A stretch of DNA of 64,000 bases. It comes from Helicobacter hepaticus ATCC 51449. Lineage in GTDB: Bacteria > Campylobacterota > Campylobacteria > Campylobacterales > Helicobacteraceae. Below, piece after piece: positions 29,771 through 37,444 of the stretch. The first letter of the stretch is position 1, and each line of letters starts with the position of its first letter. The position numbers and the translations under genes are program-made. A model generated the notes under the pieces. The model saw nothing but the letters and a program-made list of their open reading frames with translations. It was not told the origin of the DNA and did no database searches. The stretch is from contig NC_004917.1 in the NCBI RefSeq assembly GCF_000007905.1, positions 930,001 to 994,000 of the forward strand, in the 5' to 3' direction.

Positions 29771-30861
29771 ATATCCTTATGTGGTAAGTGAGAGTGCGCG
29801 TTATTATCGTGCAACGAGCCACCATATAGAATCTCTTCCGCACAAGCACAAATAGCATTTGGCTGAATATTTGCAATAGAAAAATCATTCTTTGCATAGG
29901 AGGGATTCTCGCTTCCACTTAAAAATCGGTTATTTTTTCCTTGAAGTGCAAAACGAGCTGCTGGCGTATTGCCATAAAGTGTTATAGAATCTTTTTGCAT
30001 AGCCCACGCTAAATGCGTTATACCTGTATCTCCTCCAATAAGTAAATCTACTTTTTGTATTAATGCTTTAATCTCTCCCATATGAAGACGCGGAAGCACT
30101 ACTACATTTTTTTGTGAAGCAAAATGCTCCTTAATCTTTTGTGCTTTATTTGTGCTATGCCACAGCAAAAATACATTAAGATAGGGATTTGTCTCCAAAA
30201 GTTGTTGAATAACTTGAACAAATAAATGCAAAGGGTAAGTTTTAGCTTCCAAAGATGATTCAAGTATAAGCACAATATTTTTAGCATCTTTGTCTACCTC
30301 AAATGCTCTAAAAATTTCTAACACACGCACATTATCTACCTCGCTCACACCAAAAGCTTCAGCGCGATTATGATAATAAACACGATTTGTTTCATCTATA
30401 TCTTTAAACCCCAGTGCAGAGCATACAAGTTTTAAATTACGCTCCAAAATATGTTGTTCATAAGGAATACGCACCTTATATGTATAAACAAGGCTTGCTA
30501 AAGGCTCTTTTATGGAATCCCACGCAAATCCCCAATATTGCTTATTCTTTAGCATACTTCCACATAATGCTGATTTGATCAATCCTTGCATATCAATAAG
30601 TATATCATAAACAGGAAGCGCCTTTAGATTCTTAATAATGGTAGGCAGAGCATTTACACCACCTTTTTTAAGATTAATTTCAATAAGATTATCAATACAA
30701 GGGCTATGATACAATACTTCACTAAAAGTGCTATCCACAATCCAATCAATCTCTACGCGTTGAGGATAAATTTCTTCTAAATGCTTTTTTACAAAAGGTA
30801 ATACACTTGCACTCACAATCACATCACCAAGGCTAGAAAGTCGCACGATTGCTATTCTCAT
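29767..30861 (-). CDS. waaC: Lipopolysaccharide heptosyltransferase I
   Basis: 364 residues, GT9 fold. It adds the first heptose to Kdo2-lipid A. Family marks: MRIAIVRLSSLGDVIVSASVLP at the start, WIVDSTFSEVL, LIDMQGLIKSALCG, KTYPLHLF in the C-terminal half, and LIGGDTGITHLAWAM with the nucleotide-sugar site. It lies 23 bases after ppx and overlaps the acyltransferase, so the two LPS-core steps are made together. Confidence 0.9.
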   Translation of the reverse strand: MRIAIVRLSSLGDVIVSASVLPFVKKHLEEIYPQRVEIDWIVDSTFSEVLYHSPCIDNLIEINLKKGGVNALPTIIKNLKALPVYDILIDMQGLIKSALCGSMLKNKQYWGFAWDSIKEPLASLVYTYKVRIPYEQHILERNLKLVCSALGFKDIDETNRVYYHNRAEAFGVSEVDNVRVLEIFRAFEVDKDAKNIVLILESSLEAKTYPLHLFVQVIQQLLETNPYLNVFLLWHSTNKAQKIKEHFASQKNVVVLPRLHMGEIKALIQKVDLLIGGDTGITHLAWAMQKDSITLYGNTPAARFALQGKNNRFLSGSENPSYAKNDFSIANIQPNAICACAEEILYGGSLHDNNAHSHLPHKDI

Positions 30862-30884
30862 TCTCGCACCCTTAGCTTCCCCAA

Positions 30885-32357
30885 CTATGCTTTAACAAAT
30901 TCAATTTGCAGCGGCTCTGGTTTATGAAGCTTATTAATATTTTCCCTAGCAAGATATAAATCAGCTATGGTGTAGATTCTTAAAGTTTTGGGTTTAATGT
31001 ATTCATAGCGGATTTGCATATTGCCTTCACTACGACAAAGATTTTCAGCAAGTGCAAGCATAAAACTAAGCCATTGCAAACTCAAAAGCTTAGGCATCAT
31101 ATCGCTTATATGTCTAATATTTTCATCTTGAGGAATCTTTTTGCCACTATATTCTACAAGCAAACAAATACTCATTCGCTCTGTGTGTGAGAATCCATAT
31201 TCTAAGGCATTGAGCAAAAAATATGAGCCGTGATATTCTGCATTATAAAAATTGAGAATCCGTCCAACACTTGAAAGATACGAGGCGATATGAAGCAATT
31301 TTTTACATTGTTCATCAAGCTTATGTAAAGGAAAAAGTGCGTCAAAAATTTTTAAAGATTCTCTACGCGTCATTTCGGCATATTTCTTATCAAGCATAAA
31401 TCTATCTTCAATACAATTAATAGAGGGATTAACACCTTTGGGAAAGCTGTTTTTATGTCCCCGCAACAAATCACTTAAAAACACACCCTCTCTCACTCCC
31501 ACACCACTTGTAACAATCTCCTTAGCGCCAAAAAACTCTAAAAACATTTGAAGTATCAATGAACCACTGCGGATATTATCAATCCTATCTAGAGGCACGC
31601 CCATAGAATCTAACTTATCTTCAGAAGCTTGGGAAATTTTCTCAAAAAATTTAATATTTTGTTCCACATTGACCTCATAGCCGTGCACTTCTTGGATAGG
31701 ATACTTTTTGTGTTTCATTATCATTTTAGAAAGTGCGCGTATCGTCCCACCCACACCAAAAATACGATGATGTTTAAAATGTGATGGCACATTTGCAAGC
31801 TGTGTTTGTATAAACGCTCTTGCTCCTTCAATATTATTTTTCTTATCAAAAAATAATTCTTTTAGGCGAATTGTGCCAATATCAAGCGAGATAAGGTCAA
31901 TAATCTTGCCATCTTGTATAAGAGCGCACTCTGTGCTTCCTCCTCCTATATCCATTGTGATTCCATCTTTATAATGAGAGAGGTTAGCACAGGCTATGCC
32001 TCCATAAAGCGCCTCCTTTTTGCCATCAATGACTTTAATAGAAACGCCACATTCCTTTTTTGCCCTATCAAGTAGAACTTTTGCATTAGGTGCATCACGC
32101 AAGGCAGAAGTTGCCACGCAAAAAATCTTGCGAGATTTATGCGCTTTAGAAATTTGGACAAATTCTTTAAGTGCATAAATAGCCCTATCCATAGGAACTT
32201 GCCCTAAAACACCGCCGGATTCATAACAACCCTCTGAAATTCTCACTTTACTTTTGGTTTCATAAATCAAATGAAAGGCAAAGCGTGAAGTTCGGCGATA
32301 AATCGCCATTCTCGCAGAGTTTGAACCGATATCAATGACGGTTGTAATTTTTGCCAT
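30885..32357 (-). CDS. Exopolyphosphatase / guanosine pentaphosphate phosphohydrolase (Ppx/GppA)
   Basis: 490 residues. Actin-like ATPase fold with TVIDIGSNSARMAIYR at the start, CVATSALRDAPN, and the catalytic-loop glycine motif GITMDIGGGSTECALIQDG (about residue 145). The C-terminal half (about 310-480) is the HD-like domain found in longer members. It breaks down polyphosphate and, in some bacteria, pppGpp; sequence alone cannot choose. Its ATG overlaps the ferredoxin stop by one base (TAATG). Confidence 0.9.
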   Translation of the reverse strand: MAKITTVIDIGSNSARMAIYRRTSRFAFHLIYETKSKVRISEGCYESGGVLGQVPMDRAIYALKEFVQISKAHKSRKIFCVATSALRDAPNAKVLLDRAKKECGVSIKVIDGKKEALYGGIACANLSHYKDGITMDIGGGSTECALIQDGKIIDLISLDIGTIRLKELFFDKKNNIEGARAFIQTQLANVPSHFKHHRIFGVGGTIRALSKMIMKHKKYPIQEVHGYEVNVEQNIKFFEKISQASEDKLDSMGVPLDRIDNIRSGSLILQMFLEFFGAKEIVTSGVGVREGVFLSDLLRGHKNSFPKGVNPSINCIEDRFMLDKKYAEMTRRESLKIFDALFPLHKLDEQCKKLLHIASYLSSVGRILNFYNAEYHGSYFLLNALEYGFSHTERMSICLLVEYSGKKIPQDENIRHISDMMPKLLSLQWLSFMLALAENLCRSEGNMQIRYEYIKPKTLRIYTIADLYLARENINKLHKPEPLQIEFVKA

Positions 32358-32608
32358 TACTCTCCCTTTTGGAGCATTTCAAATTTATATTTGAGCTCTT
32401 CCATATTCTCTATGTTGTCAGGGTCTGGTATAATCGCATCAACAGGACACACACTCAAACAACTTGGCTCGTCATAACTCCCTACGCATTCAGTGCATAC
32501 ATCAGGGTCAATACTATAAATAGGGTCTCCCTCTTCAATCGCACCATTAGGGCACTCTTCGGCACACGCATCACACGCAATACATTCATTATTAATCATC
32601 AAAGACAT
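32357..32608 (-). CDS. 2[4Fe-4S] ferredoxin
   Basis: 83 residues. Cluster motifs C9-x2-C12-x2-C15-x3-C19 and C38-x2-C41-x8-C50-x3-C54; the longer x8 gap is typical of the YfhL/Alv type of ferredoxins found in this phylum. It is a low-potential electron carrier; in H. pylori a similar ferredoxin serves pyruvate and oxoglutarate oxidoreductases, and might do so here. The gene sits between a TrpC-like protein and ppx in an operon. Confidence 0.92.
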   Translation of the reverse strand: MSLMINNECIACDACAEECPNGAIEEGDPIYSIDPDVCTECVGSYDEPSCLSVCPVDAIIPDPDNIENMEELKYKFEMLQKGE

Positions 32609-32679
32609 ACAAAAAACCCCCGAAAAATAAATTTATCAAATTAAAAAAGCAAACTTTTTAGCTAAAGATTCCTTAAAAA

Positions 32680-33405
32680 TTATTTAACCTCAACATTTTT
32701 TGATTGAATCCACAAATCTACTCCATATTCATCAGCACAATCTGTGGCAATTACTTGCGTATTTGGCACAAGACTCAATAGCTCTGCAAAGGTATCTTGT
32801 GGGATAAAGAGCATACTTGCTCCACTAAAAATCGCTTTTTTAAGCTCATCTTTATTTTGCACCCCAATAAATGGCTCAAAGCTAAGGCGCCTTGCAAAGC
32901 TAAGCAATTTAGTCAAGCTTTTACCAGATAGGGGTTGAGCAGGGATAAGAATCGTATCTGCGCCAAAAAGAGCAGATTCTAAAATCTGATATTCTTCTAA
33001 AAAAATATCGCTATGGATAATCGGAAGTGTGCTATGACGGCGCAAAAGAGCGATGGATTCTAAAGGTGAAGACAAAGTATCAACATTGCTCATACCTTCT
33101 GACAAATCAAGCATATAGGCTTCAAAATGTCCAAGCGTTTCCATTTGCTCCTCAAGTGCATAGGCTCTATGAATATAAGAGAGAGAATCTGCACAAAAAG
33201 TAGCAGATTCTATAAATAATCTTTGGGCAATTTTTGGAGCATTCCCGCTTTCGCGCACAAAAAATGAGCGCTCTACACGAGGCATAAAGGGACTATATGC
33301 CAATGTCCGCCCCAAAGTATCAAAATCCATTAACGCTTTACGTGCCTTTAAACTTTGTAAGACACACTCAATGGTATTAGGAGAAAAATCCAAAGACAAG
33401 GGCAT
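32680..33405 (-). CDS. TrpC-like (indole-3-glycerol-phosphate synthase fold) protein, probably not catalytic
   Basis: 241 residues. The C-terminal two thirds follow the TrpC barrel: LRRHSTLPIIHSDIFLEEYQILESALFGADTIL, where normal TrpC has KDFIIDEYQ-type sequence; then LSFEPFIGVQNKDELKKAIFSGASMLFI. The catalytic lysine of the KDF motif is replaced (HSD), and the N-terminal substrate loop is also unlike TrpC. No other trp gene is near. I therefore take it as a recruited barrel with another job. ATG with AAGGAG; -10 TATAAT at 33447. It is the first gene of the ferredoxin-ppx-waaC-acyltransferase operon. Confidence 0.6.
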   Translation of the reverse strand: MPLSLDFSPNTIECVLQSLKARKALMDFDTLGRTLAYSPFMPRVERSFFVRESGNAPKIAQRLFIESATFCADSLSYIHRAYALEEQMETLGHFEAYMLDLSEGMSNVDTLSSPLESIALLRRHSTLPIIHSDIFLEEYQILESALFGADTILIPAQPLSGKSLTKLLSFARRLSFEPFIGVQNKDELKKAIFSGASMLFIPQDTFAELLSLVPNTQVIATDCADEYGVDLWIQSKNVEVK

Positions 33406-33446
33406 ACAAGCTCCTTAAATAAAAGTTTATAATGCTGTGTTTCATA

Positions 33447-33452
33447 ATTATA
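33447..33452 (-). promoter_or_regulatory. -10 (TGTATAAT) of the TrpC-like operon
   Basis: On the minus strand TGTATAAT, 42 bases before the ATG at 33405. The G11 run (33505-33515) lies about 55 bases upstream of it, where an activator or UP element would act. Confidence 0.55.
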
Positions 33453-33504
33453 CATTCATAAAGTTTGATTTTTTATGAAATAAGCGTTTAAGTAAATATT
33501 TATA

Positions 33505-33515
33505 GGGGGGGGGGG
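33505..33515. repeat. G11 homopolymer between divergent genes
   Basis: An intergenic run, 68 bases before the ATG at 33583 and about 100 bases before the TrpC-like start on the other strand. Length change would shift spacing in one or both promoter regions. Confidence 0.85.
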
Positions 33516-33519
33516 ATAA

Positions 33520-33539
33520 TAACAATCTTAATATTGTTA
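33520..33539. promoter_or_regulatory. Palindrome TAACAAT-N6-ATTGTTA, operator candidate
   Basis: Seven-base perfect arms around a six-base spacer, four bases from the G11 run and 43 bases before the ATG at 33583. The symmetry suits a dimeric repressor. No T tract follows, so it is not a terminator. Confidence 0.45.
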
Positions 33540-33582
33540 AACTTGAAGCATTATGAGACATAATTAAAGTTGGAGGGTTTTA

Positions 33583-33960
33583 ATGCACAAGGAAACTAAA
33601 GAACATATTTTATTAATATTAGCTGTGATTCTTATTTGTGCTATGGGCTTTATTGGTGTTTATATGCAAGATGATTCTGTTATTTATATTCTTGCTCCTG
33701 TGCCTTTCATAATAGCACTAATAATGTATCTTTATACCAAACAAAAAACTCTGTGTCAAAATTGTGGTAAAAGCTTCGGGCAAGAACTAGTAGATACAGA
33801 TACGCGCTCTAGATATACTGTTTCGTGGCAAAAGAAAGATTCCAGCGGAATATTACATACAGAGGTATTCCAAATTGGAGAAGAAAAAGACTACTTCCTT
33901 TGCAAACATTGTGGTTTTATCACTTTTAAAACAAAAAGATACAAAACAAGAATTGATTAA
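33583..33960 (+). CDS. Small membrane protein with a zinc-ribbon pair
   Basis: 125 residues. Two transmembrane helices (about 8-27 and 33-51), then a cytoplasmic part with C58-x2-C61 and C107-x2-C110, which should bind one zinc. No family recognised. GGAGGG precedes the ATG. The gene stands alone, on the strand opposite to its left neighbours. The G11 run and palindrome upstream suggest regulated or phase-variable expression. Function unknown. Confidence 0.65.
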   Translation: MHKETKEHILLILAVILICAMGFIGVYMQDDSVIYILAPVPFIIALIMYLYTKQKTLCQNCGKSFGQELVDTDTRSRYTVSWQKKDSSGILHTEVFQIGEEKDYFLCKHCGFITFKTKRYKTRID

Positions 33961-34049
33961 TAGGCTAAGATTCTTTAAATATTATAAACATTTCACTACA
34001 ATACACTTTTTTATCTTTTATCCTTGCTTTAAATTTATAAAGGGATTGA

Positions 34050-35051
34050 ATGCCTATAAAATGTGCCATTATCGGCTATGGATATTGGGGACGCAATGTC
34101 GCAAAAGCAATCGTGCAATGCCCCCATTTTGAGATTATCACAATTTATGATGAAGAGTGCAATGCGCTAGATGAGGCACGCAAATTTTATCAATTTACCA
34201 CTTATTCTAGCTATGAAGCAATTTTACTTGACAAAAATATACAAGCAATTTTTATTATCACGCCTCCACATACGCATTTTGCCCTCGCCAAACGCTCTTT
34301 AGAATCTGCCAAACACACCTTTGTAGAAAAACCTCTCACAACCAATCTCTCTCAAGCAAAACTACTCTATGACTTAGCAGATTCTCAGGGAGTAAAACTT
34401 TATTGCGATCATATTTTTTTGCATTCTCCTGCTATAAACTATCTTAAAGAACATATCGCAAGTTTTGGAGAAATTGTGTATATCAACGCACGGCGCATTA
34501 ATCTAGGGCTATTTCAAAGCAATGTTGATGTGATTTGGGATTTGGCAATTCACGATTTGAGCATTATTGATTATCTTGTAGGACTTCATATAGAAGAGGT
34601 TTCAACTTTCGCAACAAAATACCTCCGCTACCCCAATGACGCTTTGGCAAATATCAATATAAAGCTCAAAAATGGTATCATCATCACACTTAATCTCTCG
34701 TGGCTTAGCCCCATTAAAGTGCGTGAGATGATTATTGGAGGGAGTAAAAAAACGGCAATTTATGATGAGACAAAACACAATAAAATCACACTTTTTAACA
34801 CAGGTGTGGTCATAAAAGATGAATTTGATAAAACAAGCCTTTATCAAAAAATGGTTGAATACAAATTAAGCAAAGAGCTAAATCCGATTCTTCCCAATAC
34901 TATGGCACTTGATAATTCTATAGCATATTTTGCGACATATATTGCACAAAAAGATACAAAAACAACATCTAAAGGAGGTAAAGAACACGTAATACGTGTT
35001 ATTCAAGCTATTGAGATGATACAGGAAGCGCGGATTGCTCCACCACACTAA
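34050..35051 (+). CDS. Gfo/Idh/MocA-family NAD(P)-dependent oxidoreductase
   Basis: 333 residues. Rossmann start CAIIGYGYWGRNVAKAI, PPHTHFALAKRSL, then the conserved EKPL (about residue 93) with the catalytic lysine, and WDLAIHDLSIIDYLVG matching the HxxD-type active-site region. Members oxidise sugars or sugar nucleotides, often in surface glycan synthesis; the substrate here is unknown. AAAGGG precedes the ATG. Its 3' end overlaps the M16-like gene on the other strand by 44 bases. Confidence 0.85.
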   Translation: MPIKCAIIGYGYWGRNVAKAIVQCPHFEIITIYDEECNALDEARKFYQFTTYSSYEAILLDKNIQAIFIITPPHTHFALAKRSLESAKHTFVEKPLTTNLSQAKLLYDLADSQGVKLYCDHIFLHSPAINYLKEHIASFGEIVYINARRINLGLFQSNVDVIWDLAIHDLSIIDYLVGLHIEEVSTFATKYLRYPNDALANINIKLKNGIIITLNLSWLSPIKVREMIIGGSKKTAIYDETKHNKITLFNTGVVIKDEFDKTSLYQKMVEYKLSKELNPILPNTMALDNSIAYFATYIAQKDTKTTSKGGKEHVIRVIQAIEMIQEARIAPPH

Positions 35052-36321
35052 AACTCATCTGTAAAATCTCTTTATGTGATTTGATATAAGCATTAAGCTC
35101 CTCAAGTGTAAGTGCTTTAATTAATTCTAACTCTTTTTTATTATTATCTAAAGGCAAGTCTCTAAAATAATTTATAAATTTTGCATTAAGACGTTGAGAG
35201 AGACTTTCTTCACGGAGTGGCTCGCTGCCAAGCAAAAATGCCTTAGCAGAGGCAAGCTCTTGCTCACTTACCCCCTGTGTGATAAAGTTATTTACCACCT
35301 CTTTTACTACCTCTATCGCTTTATCTTTGTTTTCAAGCTTAGTTTGCAAATACCCACTTGCATAATTCACTGCTCCACCAACACTAATTTTCATATATGC
35401 CGAATATGCAAGTCCTCTTTTTACGCGCACTTCTTCCATCATACGCGAGCCAAAACCCGAACCGCCAAGTATAAAACTCATCACGCGCGCAATATAATTT
35501 TGATGAGAATCTGTAACAACAAAAGGTGAGCCAAAATATATAAAAGCCTGCTGGGTTGGTTTTTGCACGCTTATAAAATCTGCATTTTGTGAAGCTTTAA
35601 AGTGTAACTTTTCCTTGCTCTCTCCCACAGGTAATGCAGAAAGCACAGAAATAATCTTTGCCTTTAATTGTTCCTCTTGCATATCGCCCCCTGCAATAAT
35701 GATAAGCCGCTTTAAAACAAGATTGCGTTTTAAAAATTCTTTTACATCTTCAAGTGTAATAGATTCTATACTCTGCTTATCTCCGAGCGATGGCACTGCC
35801 ATAGGTGTGTCTTTAAAAAGTATTTTATTAAGATTTCTCTCTGCCACACTATCAAAATCATCTTCCTGACTTGCAAGCCTGCTTTGGATAAGAGATTTTA
35901 CTTTATCAAGTGCAGCAGGCGTGAGATTTGGGTCATAAAGAAGCTCTTTGAAAAGCGAAAAACTCTCATCTTCATACTCTTTGAGATAAGAGAGATCAAA
36001 GCTTAAAGTTTGTAATCCTATGCCAGCATATAAACCTATAGCTTTTTGTTCTAACTTTTGTGCAAAAGCCACACTACCAAGCGTTTTTGTGCCTTCATTG
36101 AGCATTTTAGCACTTAAAGCACCAAGCCCTGCTTTAGAAGCATCAGCTCTGCCACCAATAAATATTAACTGTACATCACCCACAGGCAGATTCTTACTTT
36201 GTTCAAATATCAATGGCACACTTATGCCATTTATTTCCACTGCATCAACCTTTGCTTCTTGCGCATTCATACTACCTCCTAAACACACACATATTAGAAA
36301 AATAATGCTCCATTTTTTCAT
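35008..36321 (-). CDS. M16-family peptidase homologue without the catalytic motif
   Basis: 437 residues with an N-terminal signal peptide (about 1-20), so periplasmic. Two M16 domains can be followed. Where active members have HxxEH, this protein has GLGALSAKMLNEGT, with no His or Glu in the right places. The second domain keeps the RVKRGLAYSAYM (R/Y) motif. This is the pattern of the non-catalytic partner of a two-subunit M16 protease; the active partner is not in the window. ATG 36321 overlaps the mqnC stop by one base; a TTG just before is less likely. Confidence 0.8.
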   Translation of the reverse strand: MKKWSIIFLICVCLGGSMNAQEAKVDAVEINGISVPLIFEQSKNLPVGDVQLIFIGGRADASKAGLGALSAKMLNEGTKTLGSVAFAQKLEQKAIGLYAGIGLQTLSFDLSYLKEYEDESFSLFKELLYDPNLTPAALDKVKSLIQSRLASQEDDFDSVAERNLNKILFKDTPMAVPSLGDKQSIESITLEDVKEFLKRNLVLKRLIIIAGGDMQEEQLKAKIISVLSALPVGESKEKLHFKASQNADFISVQKPTQQAFIYFGSPFVVTDSHQNYIARVMSFILGGSGFGSRMMEEVRVKRGLAYSAYMKISVGGAVNYASGYLQTKLENKDKAIEVVKEVVNNFITQGVSEQELASAKAFLLGSEPLREESLSQRLNAKFINYFRDLPLDNNKKELELIKALTLEELNAYIKSHKEILQMSFSVVEQSALPVSSQ

Positions 36322-37421
36322 CAAAATCGCTCCAAAATCTCATACGCTGTATTGCGCTTGGCTGGAGATTCTCCAATATCTTTAATAAGCTCAATCATCT
36401 CTTGGGCATTCATAGAGTTACACACACCTGCCGAAGATACGACATTTTCCTCCATCATCGTGCTGCCCAAATCATTTGCTCCAAATAGCAAAGCGAGTTG
36501 CCCGATGTATGAACCTTGCGTTACCCAACTGCTTTGGATATTGACAAAATTATCAAGATAGATTCTGCTACACGCTAAAAGGCGTAAATACCTATTTGAT
36601 GAAGCTTTATGAATATGGGGAAATTCTTTTTGCAAAGGCGTATTATCGGGCTGAAAACTCCACATAATGAATGCTCTAAATCCACCAAACTCATCTTGAA
36701 GCTGCCTTAGACAATCCCAATGCGCTATAATGTCCTCATCATTCTCTACACTACCAAACATCATTGTAGCTGTGGTTTTCATACCAATACGATGGGCTTC
36801 TCTATGCACTTCGAGCCATTCTTTGGTATCAAGCTTTTTAGGGGCTATTTTATCGCGCACCCTATCGCTTAAGATTTCAGCCCCAGCTCCGGGAATAGAA
36901 GATAATCCTGCCTTTTGAAGTCGCAAAAGCACCTCTGGAATAGAGATTTTAGAGACTTTAGCAATATAATTTATCTCAATAGCTGAAAATCCGTGAATGG
37001 TAATCATAGGATATTTTTGCGCGATATGGCTCACAAGCTCCTCATACCACTCAATTTTAAGCTTTGGATGCACGCCACCTTGAAAGAGAATCTGCGTGCC
37101 ACCAATAGCCAAAAGCTCATCAATTTTTTTATCAATCTCTTCAAAGCTTAAAATATATACACCTTCCTCGCCTAACTTACGTTTAAAAGCACAAAACTTG
37201 CAATCCACCCAACAAATATTTGTATAATTAATATTTCTATCCACAACAAAAGTTGTAGTCTTGTTTGGGTGAAGGATAGATTTAATTTCGCTTGCCCTCA
37301 CTCCAAGCTCACGCAAAGACGAATTACGCATTAAATCTAAAATTTCTGCGTTACTCACGCGTTTTATAGCTAATGGATTAGAATCTTTACCAATAGAGGA
37401 ATGCTCTGCTACATCTGTCAT
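36321..37421 (-). CDS. mqnC: Cyclic dehypoxanthine futalosine synthase
   Basis: 366-residue radical SAM enzyme of the futalosine pathway of menaquinone synthesis. Cluster cysteines C70-x3-C74-x2-C77 are in NICWVDCKFCAF; GGTQILFQGGVHP, IPGAGAEIL and the C-terminal GANDLGSTMMEENVVSSAG are typical of MqnC. Helicobacter depends on this pathway for its only quinone, which feeds the bc1 complex encoded at 51-54 kb. AAAAGGAG precedes the ATG. It follows bamA by 23 bases. Confidence 0.92.
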   Translation of the reverse strand: MTDVAEHSSIGKDSNPLAIKRVSNAEILDLMRNSSLRELGVRASEIKSILHPNKTTTFVVDRNINYTNICWVDCKFCAFKRKLGEEGVYILSFEEIDKKIDELLAIGGTQILFQGGVHPKLKIEWYEELVSHIAQKYPMITIHGFSAIEINYIAKVSKISIPEVLLRLQKAGLSSIPGAGAEILSDRVRDKIAPKKLDTKEWLEVHREAHRIGMKTTATMMFGSVENDEDIIAHWDCLRQLQDEFGGFRAFIMWSFQPDNTPLQKEFPHIHKASSNRYLRLLACSRIYLDNFVNIQSSWVTQGSYIGQLALLFGANDLGSTMMEENVVSSAGVCNSMNAQEMIELIKDIGESPAKRNTAYEILERF

Positions 37422-37444
37422 AACTGCTCCTTTTAATGCAAATT

